A stretch of 64,000 nt of DNA, taken from NCBI GenBank assembly GCA_002412775.1, contig DHVT01000012.1, forward strand, positions 124,001 to 188,000, written 5' to 3'. The stretch comes from Firmicutes bacterium UBA5201 (GTDB lineage: Bacteria; Bacillota; Clostridia; Peptostreptococcales; Acidaminobacteraceae). The notes beneath the pieces are model-generated. The model did no database searches, was not told the DNA's origin, and saw only the letters and a program-made list of their open reading frames with translations. Of the stretch, positions 52,737-60,230 are shown piece after piece. A program made the translations under genes and the position numbers. How positions within the stretch are numbered: the stretch's first letter is position 1; every line of letters begins with the position of its first letter.

Positions 52737-53987
52737 ATGGATAAAGTGATTTTTCATATTGATGTCAACAGTGCGTATCTCTCCTGGGAGGCCATCTTCA
52801 GGCTTCAGCACGGAGAGACTCTCGACATCCGGACTATTCCTTCCGCTGTGGGAGGTGATCCTAAAAAAAGACATGGCATTATCCTTGCCAAGAGCATTCC
52901 AGCCAAAATATTCAATATTCAAACCGGTGAAAGTATCATGGAAGCCCTAAAAAAATGTCCCACACTTTATCTTGCGCCGCCACGCTATGAACTCTATATC
53001 AAATCCAGCAATGCGATGGTTGAAATCATAAAAGAATACGCATCACAAATCCAGCGTTATAGCATAGACGAATGTTTTGTGGATGTCACAGATTCCATTG
53101 AACTTTTCGGTGATCCCGTGGAACTTGCACACATCATCAAAGACAGAATCAAAAATGAGCTTGGGTTCACAGTGAGCATCGGCATCTCGAGCAATAAACT
53201 GCTCGCCAAAATGGGGAGTGACCTTAAAAAGCCTGATGCGGTCAGCACGATATTTCCGCCAGAGATGCGTGAAATAATGTGGCCACTTCCCGTAGGGGAT
53301 CTTTTCATGGTCGGCAGGGCGACCATTCCCAAACTTGGGGCGATGGGCATCTATACTATTGGAGACCTGGCCAACTCGGATCCTGAAATTTTGAAGTACA
53401 CACTAAAATCACATGGCATATTGATTTGGAATTATGCGCATGGCAGAGAATATTCCCCTGTAAAGAAAAGCAATCATTTGATTATCAAGAGCATTGGTAA
53501 TTCAACTACGATTGCTTTTGATGTCGAAACCCGAAGGGAAGCCCATCTCGTGATTCTAAGTCTATGCGAGATGGTGGGCATGCGGCTCAGGGACAGCGGT
53601 TATATGACGAGACTTGTGGGCATATCCATCAAAAACAACTTGTTCGAGCACGCATCACATCAGGAAAAATTCAATTTGCCCACTGATCAAACGAATGAAA
53701 TCTACGATGTCGCACGAAGGCTTTTTGATGCCCTTTGGGATGGAACGACCATCCGGCATCTCGGTGTTCGCGTTTCTGAATTTTGCGAGAACGACTTTAC
53801 ACAAATCAGCTTTTTTGATGGGATTTCCCGCGAAAAGCAAAGGAAACTGGACAAGGTCGTGGATGCTCTCCGTGGACGTTTTGACGCTTCGGCGATCATA
53901 CGCGGCAGTTTTGTGGGCAGCGGCATCCGTCCGATGACCGGTGGTATAGGTGAAGACGAATTTCCGATGATGGGCAGCATTCTATAA
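52737..53987 (+). CDS. Y-family DNA polymerase (DinB/UvrX-like)
   Basis: A 416-residue translesion polymerase. The palm carries the metal ligands in FHIDVNSAYLSWEA (Asp8) and YSIDECFVDVT near residue 106. SIGISSNKLLAKMGSDLKKP is near residue 144, and the little-finger domain follows. The sequence resembles the UvrX/UmuC-like Firmicutes group more than E. coli Pol IV. The two LexA-like boxes at the promoter predict SOS induction. ATG 52737 follows GAAAGGG; the in-frame TTG at 52653 overlaps the nitroreductase stop and promoter and was rejected. Confidence 0.92.
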   Translation: MDKVIFHIDVNSAYLSWEAIFRLQHGETLDIRTIPSAVGGDPKKRHGIILAKSIPAKIFNIQTGESIMEALKKCPTLYLAPPRYELYIKSSNAMVEIIKEYASQIQRYSIDECFVDVTDSIELFGDPVELAHIIKDRIKNELGFTVSIGISSNKLLAKMGSDLKKPDAVSTIFPPEMREIMWPLPVGDLFMVGRATIPKLGAMGIYTIGDLANSDPEILKYTLKSHGILIWNYAHGREYSPVKKSNHLIIKSIGNSTTIAFDVETRREAHLVILSLCEMVGMRLRDSGYMTRLVGISIKNNLFEHASHQEKFNLPTDQTNEIYDVARRLFDALWDGTTIRHLGVRVSEFCENDFTQISFFDGISREKQRKLDKVVDALRGRFDASAIIRGSFVGSGIRPMTGGIGEDEFPMMGSIL

Positions 53988-54012
53988 ATATGAGGCAGGG
54001 TGGTGAATATTT

Positions 54013-54276
54013 GTGAAAATTGTAAATAAAGCCATCGACGTCCTTTGTTGGTTTGATTATCTGGGAAGCCCCAATCCCGTCAGATTCAGATTGAAAGATG
54101 AGGCAGGTGCATATGCCATTGTGAAGATCCACAAGATTCTCACCAAAGAACACGAAAAACTCGCCGGAAACAAAATGATAGTTTTCACATGTCAATGCAC
54201 TATTCAAAACACAGAAAAAATAATCGTGATCAAATATGAAATGGACAGTTGCAAATGGATTCTGTTCAAGCTTTGA
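54013..54276 (+). CDS. Small protein coupled to the Y-family polymerase
   Basis: An 87-residue protein with a GTG start. The sequence reads VLCWFDYLGSPNPVRFRLKD, then KILTKEHEKLAGNKMIVF and YEMDSCKWILFK, which suggests a compact beta-rich fold. It lies 25 bases after the polymerase and before the next promoter, so it belongs to the same LexA-type operon. Small proteins follow UvrX-type polymerases in many Firmicutes (YolD in Bacillus), but I cannot show homology to YolD. Function unknown. Confidence 0.75.
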   Translation: MKIVNKAIDVLCWFDYLGSPNPVRFRLKDEAGAYAIVKIHKILTKEHEKLAGNKMIVFTCQCTIQNTEKIIVIKYEMDSCKWILFKL

Positions 54277-54306
54277 TTGGGAATCGACGGGTGAATATGT
54301 TATAAT
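54277..54306 (+). promoter_or_regulatory. Promoter of tcdA
   Basis: TTGGGA (54277-54282), 18-base spacer, TATAAT (54301-54306) with TGT in front as an extended -10. Confidence 0.7.
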
Positions 54307-54348
54307 AAATCGAAAAATCTTTTGAACATCAGACGATGAGGAGGTACG

Positions 54349-55080
54349 ATGCTAAACGCGTTTTCAAGGACAGAACTATTGATAGGAGAAGAAGGTGTGG
54401 CACTTTTGAAGCAATCGACCGTAGCGATTTTCGGAGTGGGCGGTGTAGGTTCCTTTACCGCTGAAGCACTCGCCAGAACGGGCGTTTCGAAGTTTCACCT
54501 TTATGATAATGACAGCGTGGCGCTCACCAATATCAACCGCCAGATCATAGCAACATATAAAACCATCGGACGAGTGAAGGTCGAAGTCATGAAAGAGAGA
54601 ATTCTTGAAATCAATCCCGATGCGATCGTAGAAGCGCATTGCAGCTTTTTCAATGCGGAAAATGCGGACTCCATTGATTTTTCAGAGTTCGATTATGTCG
54701 TGGATGCCATTGACACGGTCTCTTCGAAACTGCTCTTAGTGGAAAAGGCCATCGCAGCCGGAGTTCCGATCATGAGCAGTATGGGAGCAGGAAATAAACT
54801 GGATCCCACCAGGTTCGAGGTTGCGGACATACACAAGACATCGGTCTGTCCACTTGCAAAAGTCATGCGCAAGGAATTGAAGGATCGAGGAGTGAAAAAA
54901 CTCAAGGTCGTCTACTCCAAAGAAGAGGCGATAAAACCCATAGACACAGGAGTGGTCGAAACGCCGCTCAACCGTAAAAGAACCATCGCCGGCAGCATCG
55001 CTTTCGTCCCCTCTGTAGCGGGTCTGATCATCGCCGGGGAAGTCATAAAAGATTTGATCAAACCAATTAGTTCAAAATAA
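54349..55080 (+). CDS. tcdA: tRNA threonylcarbamoyladenosine dehydratase TcdA
   Basis: A 243-residue E1-like protein of the ThiF/MoeB superfamily that cyclises t6A37 in tRNA to ct6A using ATP. The nucleotide site is GVGGVGSFTAEALARTGV (about residues 26-43), followed by LYDNDSVALTNINRQI and VVDAIDTVSSKLLL. CPLAKVMRKELK near residue 165 distinguishes TcdA from ThiF. It complements MtaB at 8394, which acts on the same base. A perfect GAGGAGG precedes the ATG. Confidence 0.92.
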   Translation: MLNAFSRTELLIGEEGVALLKQSTVAIFGVGGVGSFTAEALARTGVSKFHLYDNDSVALTNINRQIIATYKTIGRVKVEVMKERILEINPDAIVEAHCSFFNAENADSIDFSEFDYVVDAIDTVSSKLLLVEKAIAAGVPIMSSMGAGNKLDPTRFEVADIHKTSVCPLAKVMRKELKDRGVKKLKVVYSKEEAIKPIDTGVVETPLNRKRTIAGSIAFVPSVAGLIIAGEVIKDLIKPISSK

Positions 55081-55092
55081 ATCGAGGTGCAT

Positions 55093-56154
55093 ATGAATAC
55101 CCTGTTTTTACGTAGATTGACACTGATCTTATTCGGTGTAGCCATTATACTTGTTCTGGGCATCGCAGTCAGATCTGTTGTTCTGAAATTTCAAACACCC
55201 ATTGCAGTTGAGACGCCCATAATTGTCGATGTGAACGGTGATTCTGTGACACCTGTGATCCCCGGAAACAGTGAAGATACTGATGGTACTGAAGTGGATG
55301 AAGTTGTTGTGGATGAAACAGAAAATGAGGTCGACGAGGAACAGCCAACTCCTCCAGTCACCGAAACGGAAACAGAAACAGAAACAGAAGTGGAGGTCGA
55401 AGTGAAACCGGAACCGAAACCGGAACCATTGAACTATAAAACCGTTTCGTTCTTTATGGATTCCAGAATGGAACGCTATGAGGCATACGCACTGGACAAC
55501 CCCACGTTTTCGGTCGAAGAGATTGTCATGAAGGTCAATATGAATTTAGATTATGATTTTTATACCCATATCGTTGAGATTGAAGTGCCGGATGATTTGC
55601 TGGTGCTTTGCAACAAGTTCTACCAATTACCGAGTGACTTCACACCTCAAAACCTTGAAAAAGTGCCTGCTGAATATCATGTCAATGATGGTAAGGCATA
55701 CGATCTTGATCGAGATGCGCTGAATGCATTCATTGATATGTCCGATCATGCAAAGGAAGAGGGGATATCGCTCAAAATCATTTCCGCCTACCGTTCAAAT
55801 GAATTTCAGGCATATCTTTACAACAAATATAAAACCAACAATGGTGAAAAGAATGCCGACCGTTACTCGGCAAGACCAGGACATTCCGAACACGAAACAG
55901 GACTTGCCATTGACATCAATGATGTTTCACAAGCATTTGAAAACACCAAGGCTTTCAAGTGGCTTCAGGAAAATGCACACAAATACGGCTACATCCTAAG
56001 ATATCCGAAAAATATGGAAAACATAACCGGGTATATGTATGAACCGTGGCATTACAGGTATATCGGGGTAGAAACCGCCACTGATGTGCGATCGAAAAAC
56101 ATTACATTTGATGCTTATTACGCCATGAATATTTTGCCGTATAAAAATCGTTAG
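55093..56154 (+). CDS. D-alanyl-D-alanine carboxypeptidase, VanY-like (M15B)
   Basis: A 353-residue cell-wall peptidase. An N-terminal membrane helix (about residues 8-29) is followed by an acidic Thr/Glu/Val/Pro linker to about residue 115. The catalytic M15 domain has SAYRSNEFQAYLY near residue 232, the zinc motif RPGHSEHETGLAIDI near residue 260 and EPWHYRYIG near residue 317. It should remove the terminal D-Ala of peptidoglycan stems outside the membrane. GAGGTG precedes ATG 55093; the gene starts 12 bases after tcdA. Confidence 0.93.
   Translation: MNTLFLRRLTLILFGVAIILVLGIAVRSVVLKFQTPIAVETPIIVDVNGDSVTPVIPGNSEDTDGTEVDEVVVDETENEVDEEQPTPPVTETETETETEVEVEVKPEPKPEPLNYKTVSFFMDSRMERYEAYALDNPTFSVEEIVMKVNMNLDYDFYTHIVEIEVPDDLLVLCNKFYQLPSDFTPQNLEKVPAEYHVNDGKAYDLDRDALNAFIDMSDHAKEEGISLKIISAYRSNEFQAYLYNKYKTNNGEKNADRYSARPGHSEHETGLAIDINDVSQAFENTKAFKWLQENAHKYGYILRYPKNMENITGYMYEPWHYRYIGVETATDVRSKNITFDAYYAMNILPYKNR
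55363..55386 (+). repeat. Hexamer repeat in the VanY linker
   Basis: Four tandem copies of GAAACA (the first is GAAACG) encode alternating Glu-Thr in the linker. Being a multiple of three, copy-number change would alter linker length without a frameshift. Confidence 0.8.
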
Positions 56155-56183
56155 AATCCAACGTTACAGTATTGTTAAATCGC

Positions 56184-56211
56184 TTAACTCTATTCAAATT
56201 TATGCTATGAT
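56184..56211 (+). promoter_or_regulatory. Promoter of the coiled-coil membrane protein gene
   Basis: TTAACT (56184-56189), 16-base spacer, TATGAT (56206-56211) with TGC in front as an extended -10. An in-frame ATG at 56207 lies inside the -10 hexamer. Confidence 0.65.
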
Positions 56212-56230
56212 AAGAGTAGAGGTGGTTCCC

Positions 56231-56812
56231 ATGAAAATTATGATGAATTGGTTAAAAGAACATGTTTTAGGAGTTGTCATAGTTGTGGTCCTTTTAGCCA
56301 CAATCAGTGTAGTGCAGTTGATTGTCTATCAAAACAACATCGAAGGCCATGAAATCGAATTGGACGCCCTCACCAAAGAAAAAGAGCGTCTGGCCACGGA
56401 AAACAGATTATTGAATGCTGAAAAAGAACGATTGGTGGATGATGTCACTTCGTTGATCATCGAGAAAAAGCAGGAGACTGAACAACTCAAACTTGAAATC
56501 GAAGCCCTGGAGAGCAAAGTTGAATCGGCAATCATCCCTTTTGATTTTGTGATGGTACAGCTCAAGGACAAGGGATTTGAAACCCCCGAAGAACTGCTTG
56601 ATACTTTAAGCAACGAAAACGACTTGATTCCATATGATGGCGTACTGGGTGGTACCATGAGATGGTGGCCTACCGAGTCAAGAATTATAAACAGCGAGTG
56701 GGTTCTCGGTTACTTTGAGGACGGTCACATCTTGGGGCATGCGCTTCTGGAATATCAGATTGATGAGCAGCAAAATGTCACTTGGAAATTGATCAAAGCA
56801 ATTCTCTATTGA
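56231..56812 (+). CDS. Membrane-anchored coiled-coil protein, unknown function
   Basis: A 193-residue protein. One N-terminal membrane helix (about residues 12-36, Val/Leu-rich) is followed by a strong coiled coil to about residue 105 (repeated Glu/Lys/Leu heptads). A globular C-terminal part has two Trp next to each other (GTMRWWPTESRI) and ends NVTWKLIKAIL. The topology is bitopic with the bulk probably outside. I do not recognise the C-terminal domain. ATG 56231 follows GAGGTGG. Confidence 0.75.
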   Translation: MKIMMNWLKEHVLGVVIVVVLLATISVVQLIVYQNNIEGHEIELDALTKEKERLATENRLLNAEKERLVDDVTSLIIEKKQETEQLKLEIEALESKVESAIIPFDFVMVQLKDKGFETPEELLDTLSNENDLIPYDGVLGGTMRWWPTESRIINSEWVLGYFEDGHILGHALLEYQIDEQQNVTWKLIKAILY

Positions 56813-56842
56813 ATCTAAGCCATGTACGGGAGGATTTTTATT

Positions 56843-57664
56843 ATGGAAGTATTGACGCTCATCGACAATTTGGTCTATGGCGAAGGTTTAACTGCGGAAC
56901 ACGGGTTGTCATTTCTGATCAAAGTGAAAAACAAGACCATACTTTTTGATACAGGTCAAACTGGTGCGATTATCCATAATGCAAACTATCTGGCAGAAGA
57001 TTTGAATGATGTCGATGCGGTTATAATCAGCCATGGACATTATGATCATTGCGGGGGATTGGAATCGTTCCTTGCAGTGAACAGCCATGCGACCATATAT
57101 TTGAAGCAACGCGCATTGAGTGAAAAATATAGTGTGCATGGTGCTGTGAAGAAATTTGTAGGATTTTCATTAAAGAAACATTTGGACGAGTACTCAAATT
57201 CCTTTGTGTTTCTGGAGGAGGATACTGAGATATTCCCTGGTGTCAAACTGATTACAGAAATTTTCGAGTATACACACGATTTGATTGCTGATGGCGACTT
57301 TTTTGAAAAGTCTGAAATGAGTTTTCTTCAGGACCCTTTTGCCGATGAATTGTTCATGCTCATCCATGAGCGCAATAAGAACCATTTGTTTACAGGTTGT
57401 TCTCACAAAGGCATACTCAATATATTCAAGACAGCTTATGAAAAGTTGAATAATGAGAAAATACACTCAGTGTCAGGAGGCATGCACTTCGGTGGCGCTC
57501 TTTTGGACCAATTGGATCAACATCTTGATAGATTTGATGTGTTTGGCATTGAAAAGTTTTATCTCAATCACTGTACTGGAATTGACGGATATACAAGGCT
57601 TAAAAACAAATTTCCGCTAGCAGTCCAATATGCCTTCACAGGCTACCATTACGAACTGTACTAA
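56843..57664 (+). CDS. MBL-fold metallohydrolase
   Basis: A 273-residue metallo-beta-lactamase-fold protein of the group annotated as dihydropterin-phosphate synthase-like. The metal motif ISHGHYDHCGGLESF is near residue 55, preceded by ILFDTGQTGAI. Later ligands are FTGCSHKGILN near residue 190 and GGMHFGGA near residue 212. In archaea related proteins act in methanopterin synthesis; here the substrate is unknown. Start ATG 56843, 16 bases after the previous stop plus a GGGAGG site, so probably in the same operon. Confidence 0.87.
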   Translation: MEVLTLIDNLVYGEGLTAEHGLSFLIKVKNKTILFDTGQTGAIIHNANYLAEDLNDVDAVIISHGHYDHCGGLESFLAVNSHATIYLKQRALSEKYSVHGAVKKFVGFSLKKHLDEYSNSFVFLEEDTEIFPGVKLITEIFEYTHDLIADGDFFEKSEMSFLQDPFADELFMLIHERNKNHLFTGCSHKGILNIFKTAYEKLNNEKIHSVSGGMHFGGALLDQLDQHLDRFDVFGIEKFYLNHCTGIDGYTRLKNKFPLAVQYAFTGYHYELY

Positions 57665-57714
57665 CGGAAATATATTTGATTTATATGAGTATTTTGACGA
57701 GGATGGGGTATATA

Positions 57715-57746
57715 GAAAAAACCTTGAGATGAAAATTTCAAGGTTT
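57715..57746 (-). terminator. Terminator for the Lrp/AsnC gene
   Basis: On the minus strand, AAACCTTGA pairs with TCAAGGTTT (57719-57727 and 57738-57746) and continues into TTTTTT (complement of the A-run 57716-57721). It lies in the 3' untranslated region of the plus-strand gene. Confidence 0.75.
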
Positions 57747-57768
57747 GAATATTATATTTCCCCCCTAT

Positions 57769-57798
57769 ATCCTCTAGCATTGACTAGAGGATTTTTTT
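57769..57798 (+). terminator. Terminator for the MBL-fold gene
   Basis: ATCCTCTAG (57769-57777) and CTAGAGGAT (57784-57792), loop CATTGA, then Ts to 57798. It ends at the stop codon of the convergent Lrp/AsnC gene, so the two transcripts overlap at their 3' ends. Confidence 0.88.
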
Positions 57799-58246
57799 AG
57801 AGTTTTTCTTCCGAATATGGCAAAATGGCCTTTCTCTTCAATGGGCTTGACAATATGATTGAAGTCTTGGTGCTGCCAATTGCCTGAATCTTATCCAAAA
57901 TGGACTCAAGTTCATGAGTGTTTTTACATACCACTCGAACAGTCATACAGTCTTCACCGGTGACGTGATGACATTCGATGATGGAGGGCTCTTCACTGGT
58001 GAATTTCTTGAATCGGGCGTGAGCACTGACCTTCATTCCAACATGAACGATGGCTTCAACATAAAGGTTGAGTTTTTTGGGGTTGACAATGGCTGTATAT
58101 CCTTCAATGACACCATTTTCCTCTAATCTTTTGACGCGTTCAGATACTGCAGGGGATGTGAGATTCACTCGCTGACCAAGCTCTTTCATCGATATCCGCC
58201 CATCATTCTGAAGAATTTTTAATATACGCAAATCAGTTGTATCCAT
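57797..58246 (-). CDS. Lrp/AsnC family transcriptional regulator
   Basis: A 149-residue regulator. The N-terminal helix-turn-helix is MDTTDLRILKILQNDGRIS, then QRVNLTSPAVSERVKRLEE. The C-terminal RAM ligand-binding domain follows (VEAIVHVGMKV, then CHHVTGEDCMTVRV). Such proteins bind amino acids and respond to nitrogen or feast/famine state. It is divergent from the carboxyltransferase gene and could regulate it; the intergenic gap contains a 20-base palindrome. Confidence 0.92.
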   Translation of the reverse strand: MDTTDLRILKILQNDGRISMKELGQRVNLTSPAVSERVKRLEENGVIEGYTAIVNPKKLNLYVEAIVHVGMKVSAHARFKKFTSEEPSIIECHHVTGEDCMTVRVVCKNTHELESILDKIQAIGSTKTSIILSSPLKRKAILPYSEEKL

Positions 58247-58321
58247 AGGTATGACTCCTATTATTATTTAAGTAAATCGGGAAATGTTTTAATTAAATTA
58301 GCTATAATAATACTATCACTT

Positions 58322-58350
58322 TTTAAAAAAACTGTACAGTTTTTTATACT
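58322..58350 (+). promoter_or_regulatory. Promoter with palindromic operator before oadA
   Basis: A weak -35 TTTAAA (58322-58327), 17-base spacer and -10 TATACT (58345-58350). A perfect 20-base palindrome centred on CTGTACAG (58332-58339), with A and T runs on either side, occupies 58326-58345, filling the spacer. It is a good candidate repressor site, possibly for the divergent Lrp/AsnC protein. Confidence 0.6.
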
Positions 58351-58389
58351 CATGTTAAACTTTTGATGAATAACTCTAGGAGGTTAGTA

Positions 58390-59787
58390 ATGGCTGCGAT
58401 AAAAGTAACTGAAACAATTTTAAGGGACGCACATCAATCCTTAATTGCAACCCGTCTGAGAACAGAACAAATGGTTCCGATTCTGGAGTCTCTTGACGCT
58501 GTAGGCTATCATGCGCTTGAGTGTTGGGGAGGAGCAACTTTCGATTCATCTTTAAGATATCTGAATGAGAATCCTTGGGAAAGACTCCGTATTATTCGTA
58601 AAAATGTTAAAAACACCAAATTGCAAATGTTGCTACGTGGACAGAATATACTAGGTTACAAGCATTACGCCGACGATGTCGTTGAAGAGTTTGTGAAAAG
58701 ATCCATTTCAAACGGGATTGACATCATCAGAATTTTCGATGCACTTAATGATCTACGAAACATTGAAAAAGCTTTAAACACCACTAAAAAAGAAGGCGGG
58801 CACGCACAAGCGGCCATTTCTTATACCATAAGTCCAGTGCATACCGTTGAAACCTATGTCAATCTCGCAAAAGATATGGAGTCCATGGGTGCGGATTCAA
58901 TTTGTATCAAAGACATGTCAGGTCTATTGACTCCTTACGGTACTGAGGAACTTGTAAAGGCAATAAAAGCAAATACAAGTATTCCACTCGAAATCCACTC
59001 GCATTATACAAGTGGTCTTGCAAGTATGGCTTACTTGAAAGCCATAGAAGCCGGCGTAGACATCATAGACACTGCAATATCACCGTTCGCTTTGGGTACT
59101 TCCCAACCGCCTACGGAACCATTTGTGGCAGCACTTGCCGGAACTGAGTATGATACAGGACTTGATCTCATCAAGCTTGACAAAATCACTGAGTATTTCG
59201 CACCAATCCGCGAAAAAGCAATCGAGTCTGGTCTAATGGACCCAAAAATTCTTGGAGTGGATATCAATACATTGGTATATCAGGTACCAGGTGGTATGCT
59301 TTCCAATTTGGTTTCACAACTTAAAGCTCAAAATGCTCTTGATAAATATGAGGAAGTACTGAAAGAGGTCCCACGTGTTCGTGCAGATCTCGGTTTCCCT
59401 CCACTTGTGACACCTACAAGCCAGATCATCGGCACACAAGCTGTTTTGAATGTGGTGATGGGAGAGCGCTATAAGATGGTACCCAAAGAAGTCAAAGAAT
59501 ACGTCAGAGGTATGTATGGCAAGCCGACGGTAGACATCAGTCCTGAGATCATTCATAAAATCATTGGCGACCAAGAAGTAATCACATGTAGACCTGCAGA
59601 CTTGATTCCTTCTCAACTTATAACCGAAAGAGAAAAAATCAAGGAGTTCATTGAAGAGGAAGAGGATGTACTTTCATATATCTTGTTCCCACCTGTTGCT
59701 CTCGATTATTTCAAGTATAGACAGGCACAGAAATATAAAATTGATAGCGATTTGGTAAACAATGAGGAAAAAACACATCCTGTTTAA
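58390..59787 (+). CDS. oadA: Oxaloacetate decarboxylase alpha-subunit-type carboxyltransferase
   Basis: A 465-residue carboxyltransferase domain protein. The metal-binding and catalytic residues are in TETILRDAHQSL (Asp), GADSICIKDMSG (carboxylated Lys) and LEIHSHYTSGLA (two His), as in OadA, pyruvate carboxylase B and transcarboxylase 5S. There is no C-terminal biotinyl domain, so it needs a separate biotin carrier. The membrane beta and gamma subunits are not adjacent, so the exact enzyme (decarboxylase or pyruvate carboxylase B) is open. Start ATG 58390 behind AGGAGG. Confidence 0.85.
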   Translation: MAAIKVTETILRDAHQSLIATRLRTEQMVPILESLDAVGYHALECWGGATFDSSLRYLNENPWERLRIIRKNVKNTKLQMLLRGQNILGYKHYADDVVEEFVKRSISNGIDIIRIFDALNDLRNIEKALNTTKKEGGHAQAAISYTISPVHTVETYVNLAKDMESMGADSICIKDMSGLLTPYGTEELVKAIKANTSIPLEIHSHYTSGLASMAYLKAIEAGVDIIDTAISPFALGTSQPPTEPFVAALAGTEYDTGLDLIKLDKITEYFAPIREKAIESGLMDPKILGVDINTLVYQVPGGMLSNLVSQLKAQNALDKYEEVLKEVPRVRADLGFPPLVTPTSQIIGTQAVLNVVMGERYKMVPKEVKEYVRGMYGKPTVDISPEIIHKIIGDQEVITCRPADLIPSQLITEREKIKEFIEEEEDVLSYILFPPVALDYFKYRQAQKYKIDSDLVNNEEKTHPV

Positions 59788-59796
59788 GAGGTGAAC

Positions 59797-60114
59797 ATGA
59801 CAAAACGTGAACAAAGAAGACAAGATTATGAAAATCAAATTTTTGAAAATTGGCAAATCAAGCGGGATGACGGCAAATGGCATTTCATACTCCGATTCGG
59901 TTTGCTGACATGGGGAGCAAGCACTTTCGCATTATACTGGGTAATCATGATGATACTTGGAAAAATAGGAGGTTCAGGTAACTTGTTCACTTGGTTTCAA
60001 GCCATCTACTCATTTGTTTTCTTTATTCTATTCGGTATCCTCTATGGATTGGTTTTATGGAACAGAAATGAAAAGATTTTTAAAAGAAAATATCCTTACG
60101 GACGCATAAAGTAA
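59797..60114 (+). CDS. Small membrane protein, unknown function
   Basis: A 105-residue protein with a basic, hydrophilic N terminus (TKREQRRQDYENQIFENW), two membrane helices (about residues 33-55 and 64-88) and a basic C-terminal tail (KIFKRKYPYGRIK). No family recognised. It starts nine bases after the carboxyltransferase gene and before its terminator, so the two are co-transcribed. ATG 59797 follows GAGGTG; GTG 59791 overlaps that site. It is too short to be the OadG subunit with confidence. Confidence 0.7.
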   Translation: MTKREQRRQDYENQIFENWQIKRDDGKWHFILRFGLLTWGASTFALYWVIMMILGKIGGSGNLFTWFQAIYSFVFFILFGILYGLVLWNRNEKIFKRKYPYGRIK

Positions 60115-60121
60115 ATAAATT

Positions 60122-60162
60122 AAGTCCTAATTTGATCATCGATCAGATTGGGACTTTTTTTT
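60122..60162 (+). terminator. Intrinsic terminator of the oadA operon
   Basis: A 16-base-pair stem (60122-60137 with 60141-60156, two G-U pairs), ATC loop, and Ts to 60162. Confidence 0.92.
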
Positions 60163-60173
60163 ATTGGAAATAC

Positions 60174-60201
60174 TTGTAAATTATATAAAATGGTATATAA
60201 T
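60174..60201 (+). promoter_or_regulatory. Promoter of the Tad pilus operon
   Basis: TTGTAA (60174-60179), 16-base spacer, TATAAT (60196-60201). Start expected near 60208, 23 bases before the first gene. Confidence 0.7.
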
Positions 60202-60230
60202 ATATTTATATCCATATTTTAGGAGAATTC

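Noticed and set aside
59797..60114. The small membrane protein as the OadG subunit of oxaloacetate decarboxylase
   Set aside because: OadG has one membrane helix and a Pro/Ala-rich tail. This protein has two helices and basic ends, so the name is not justified.
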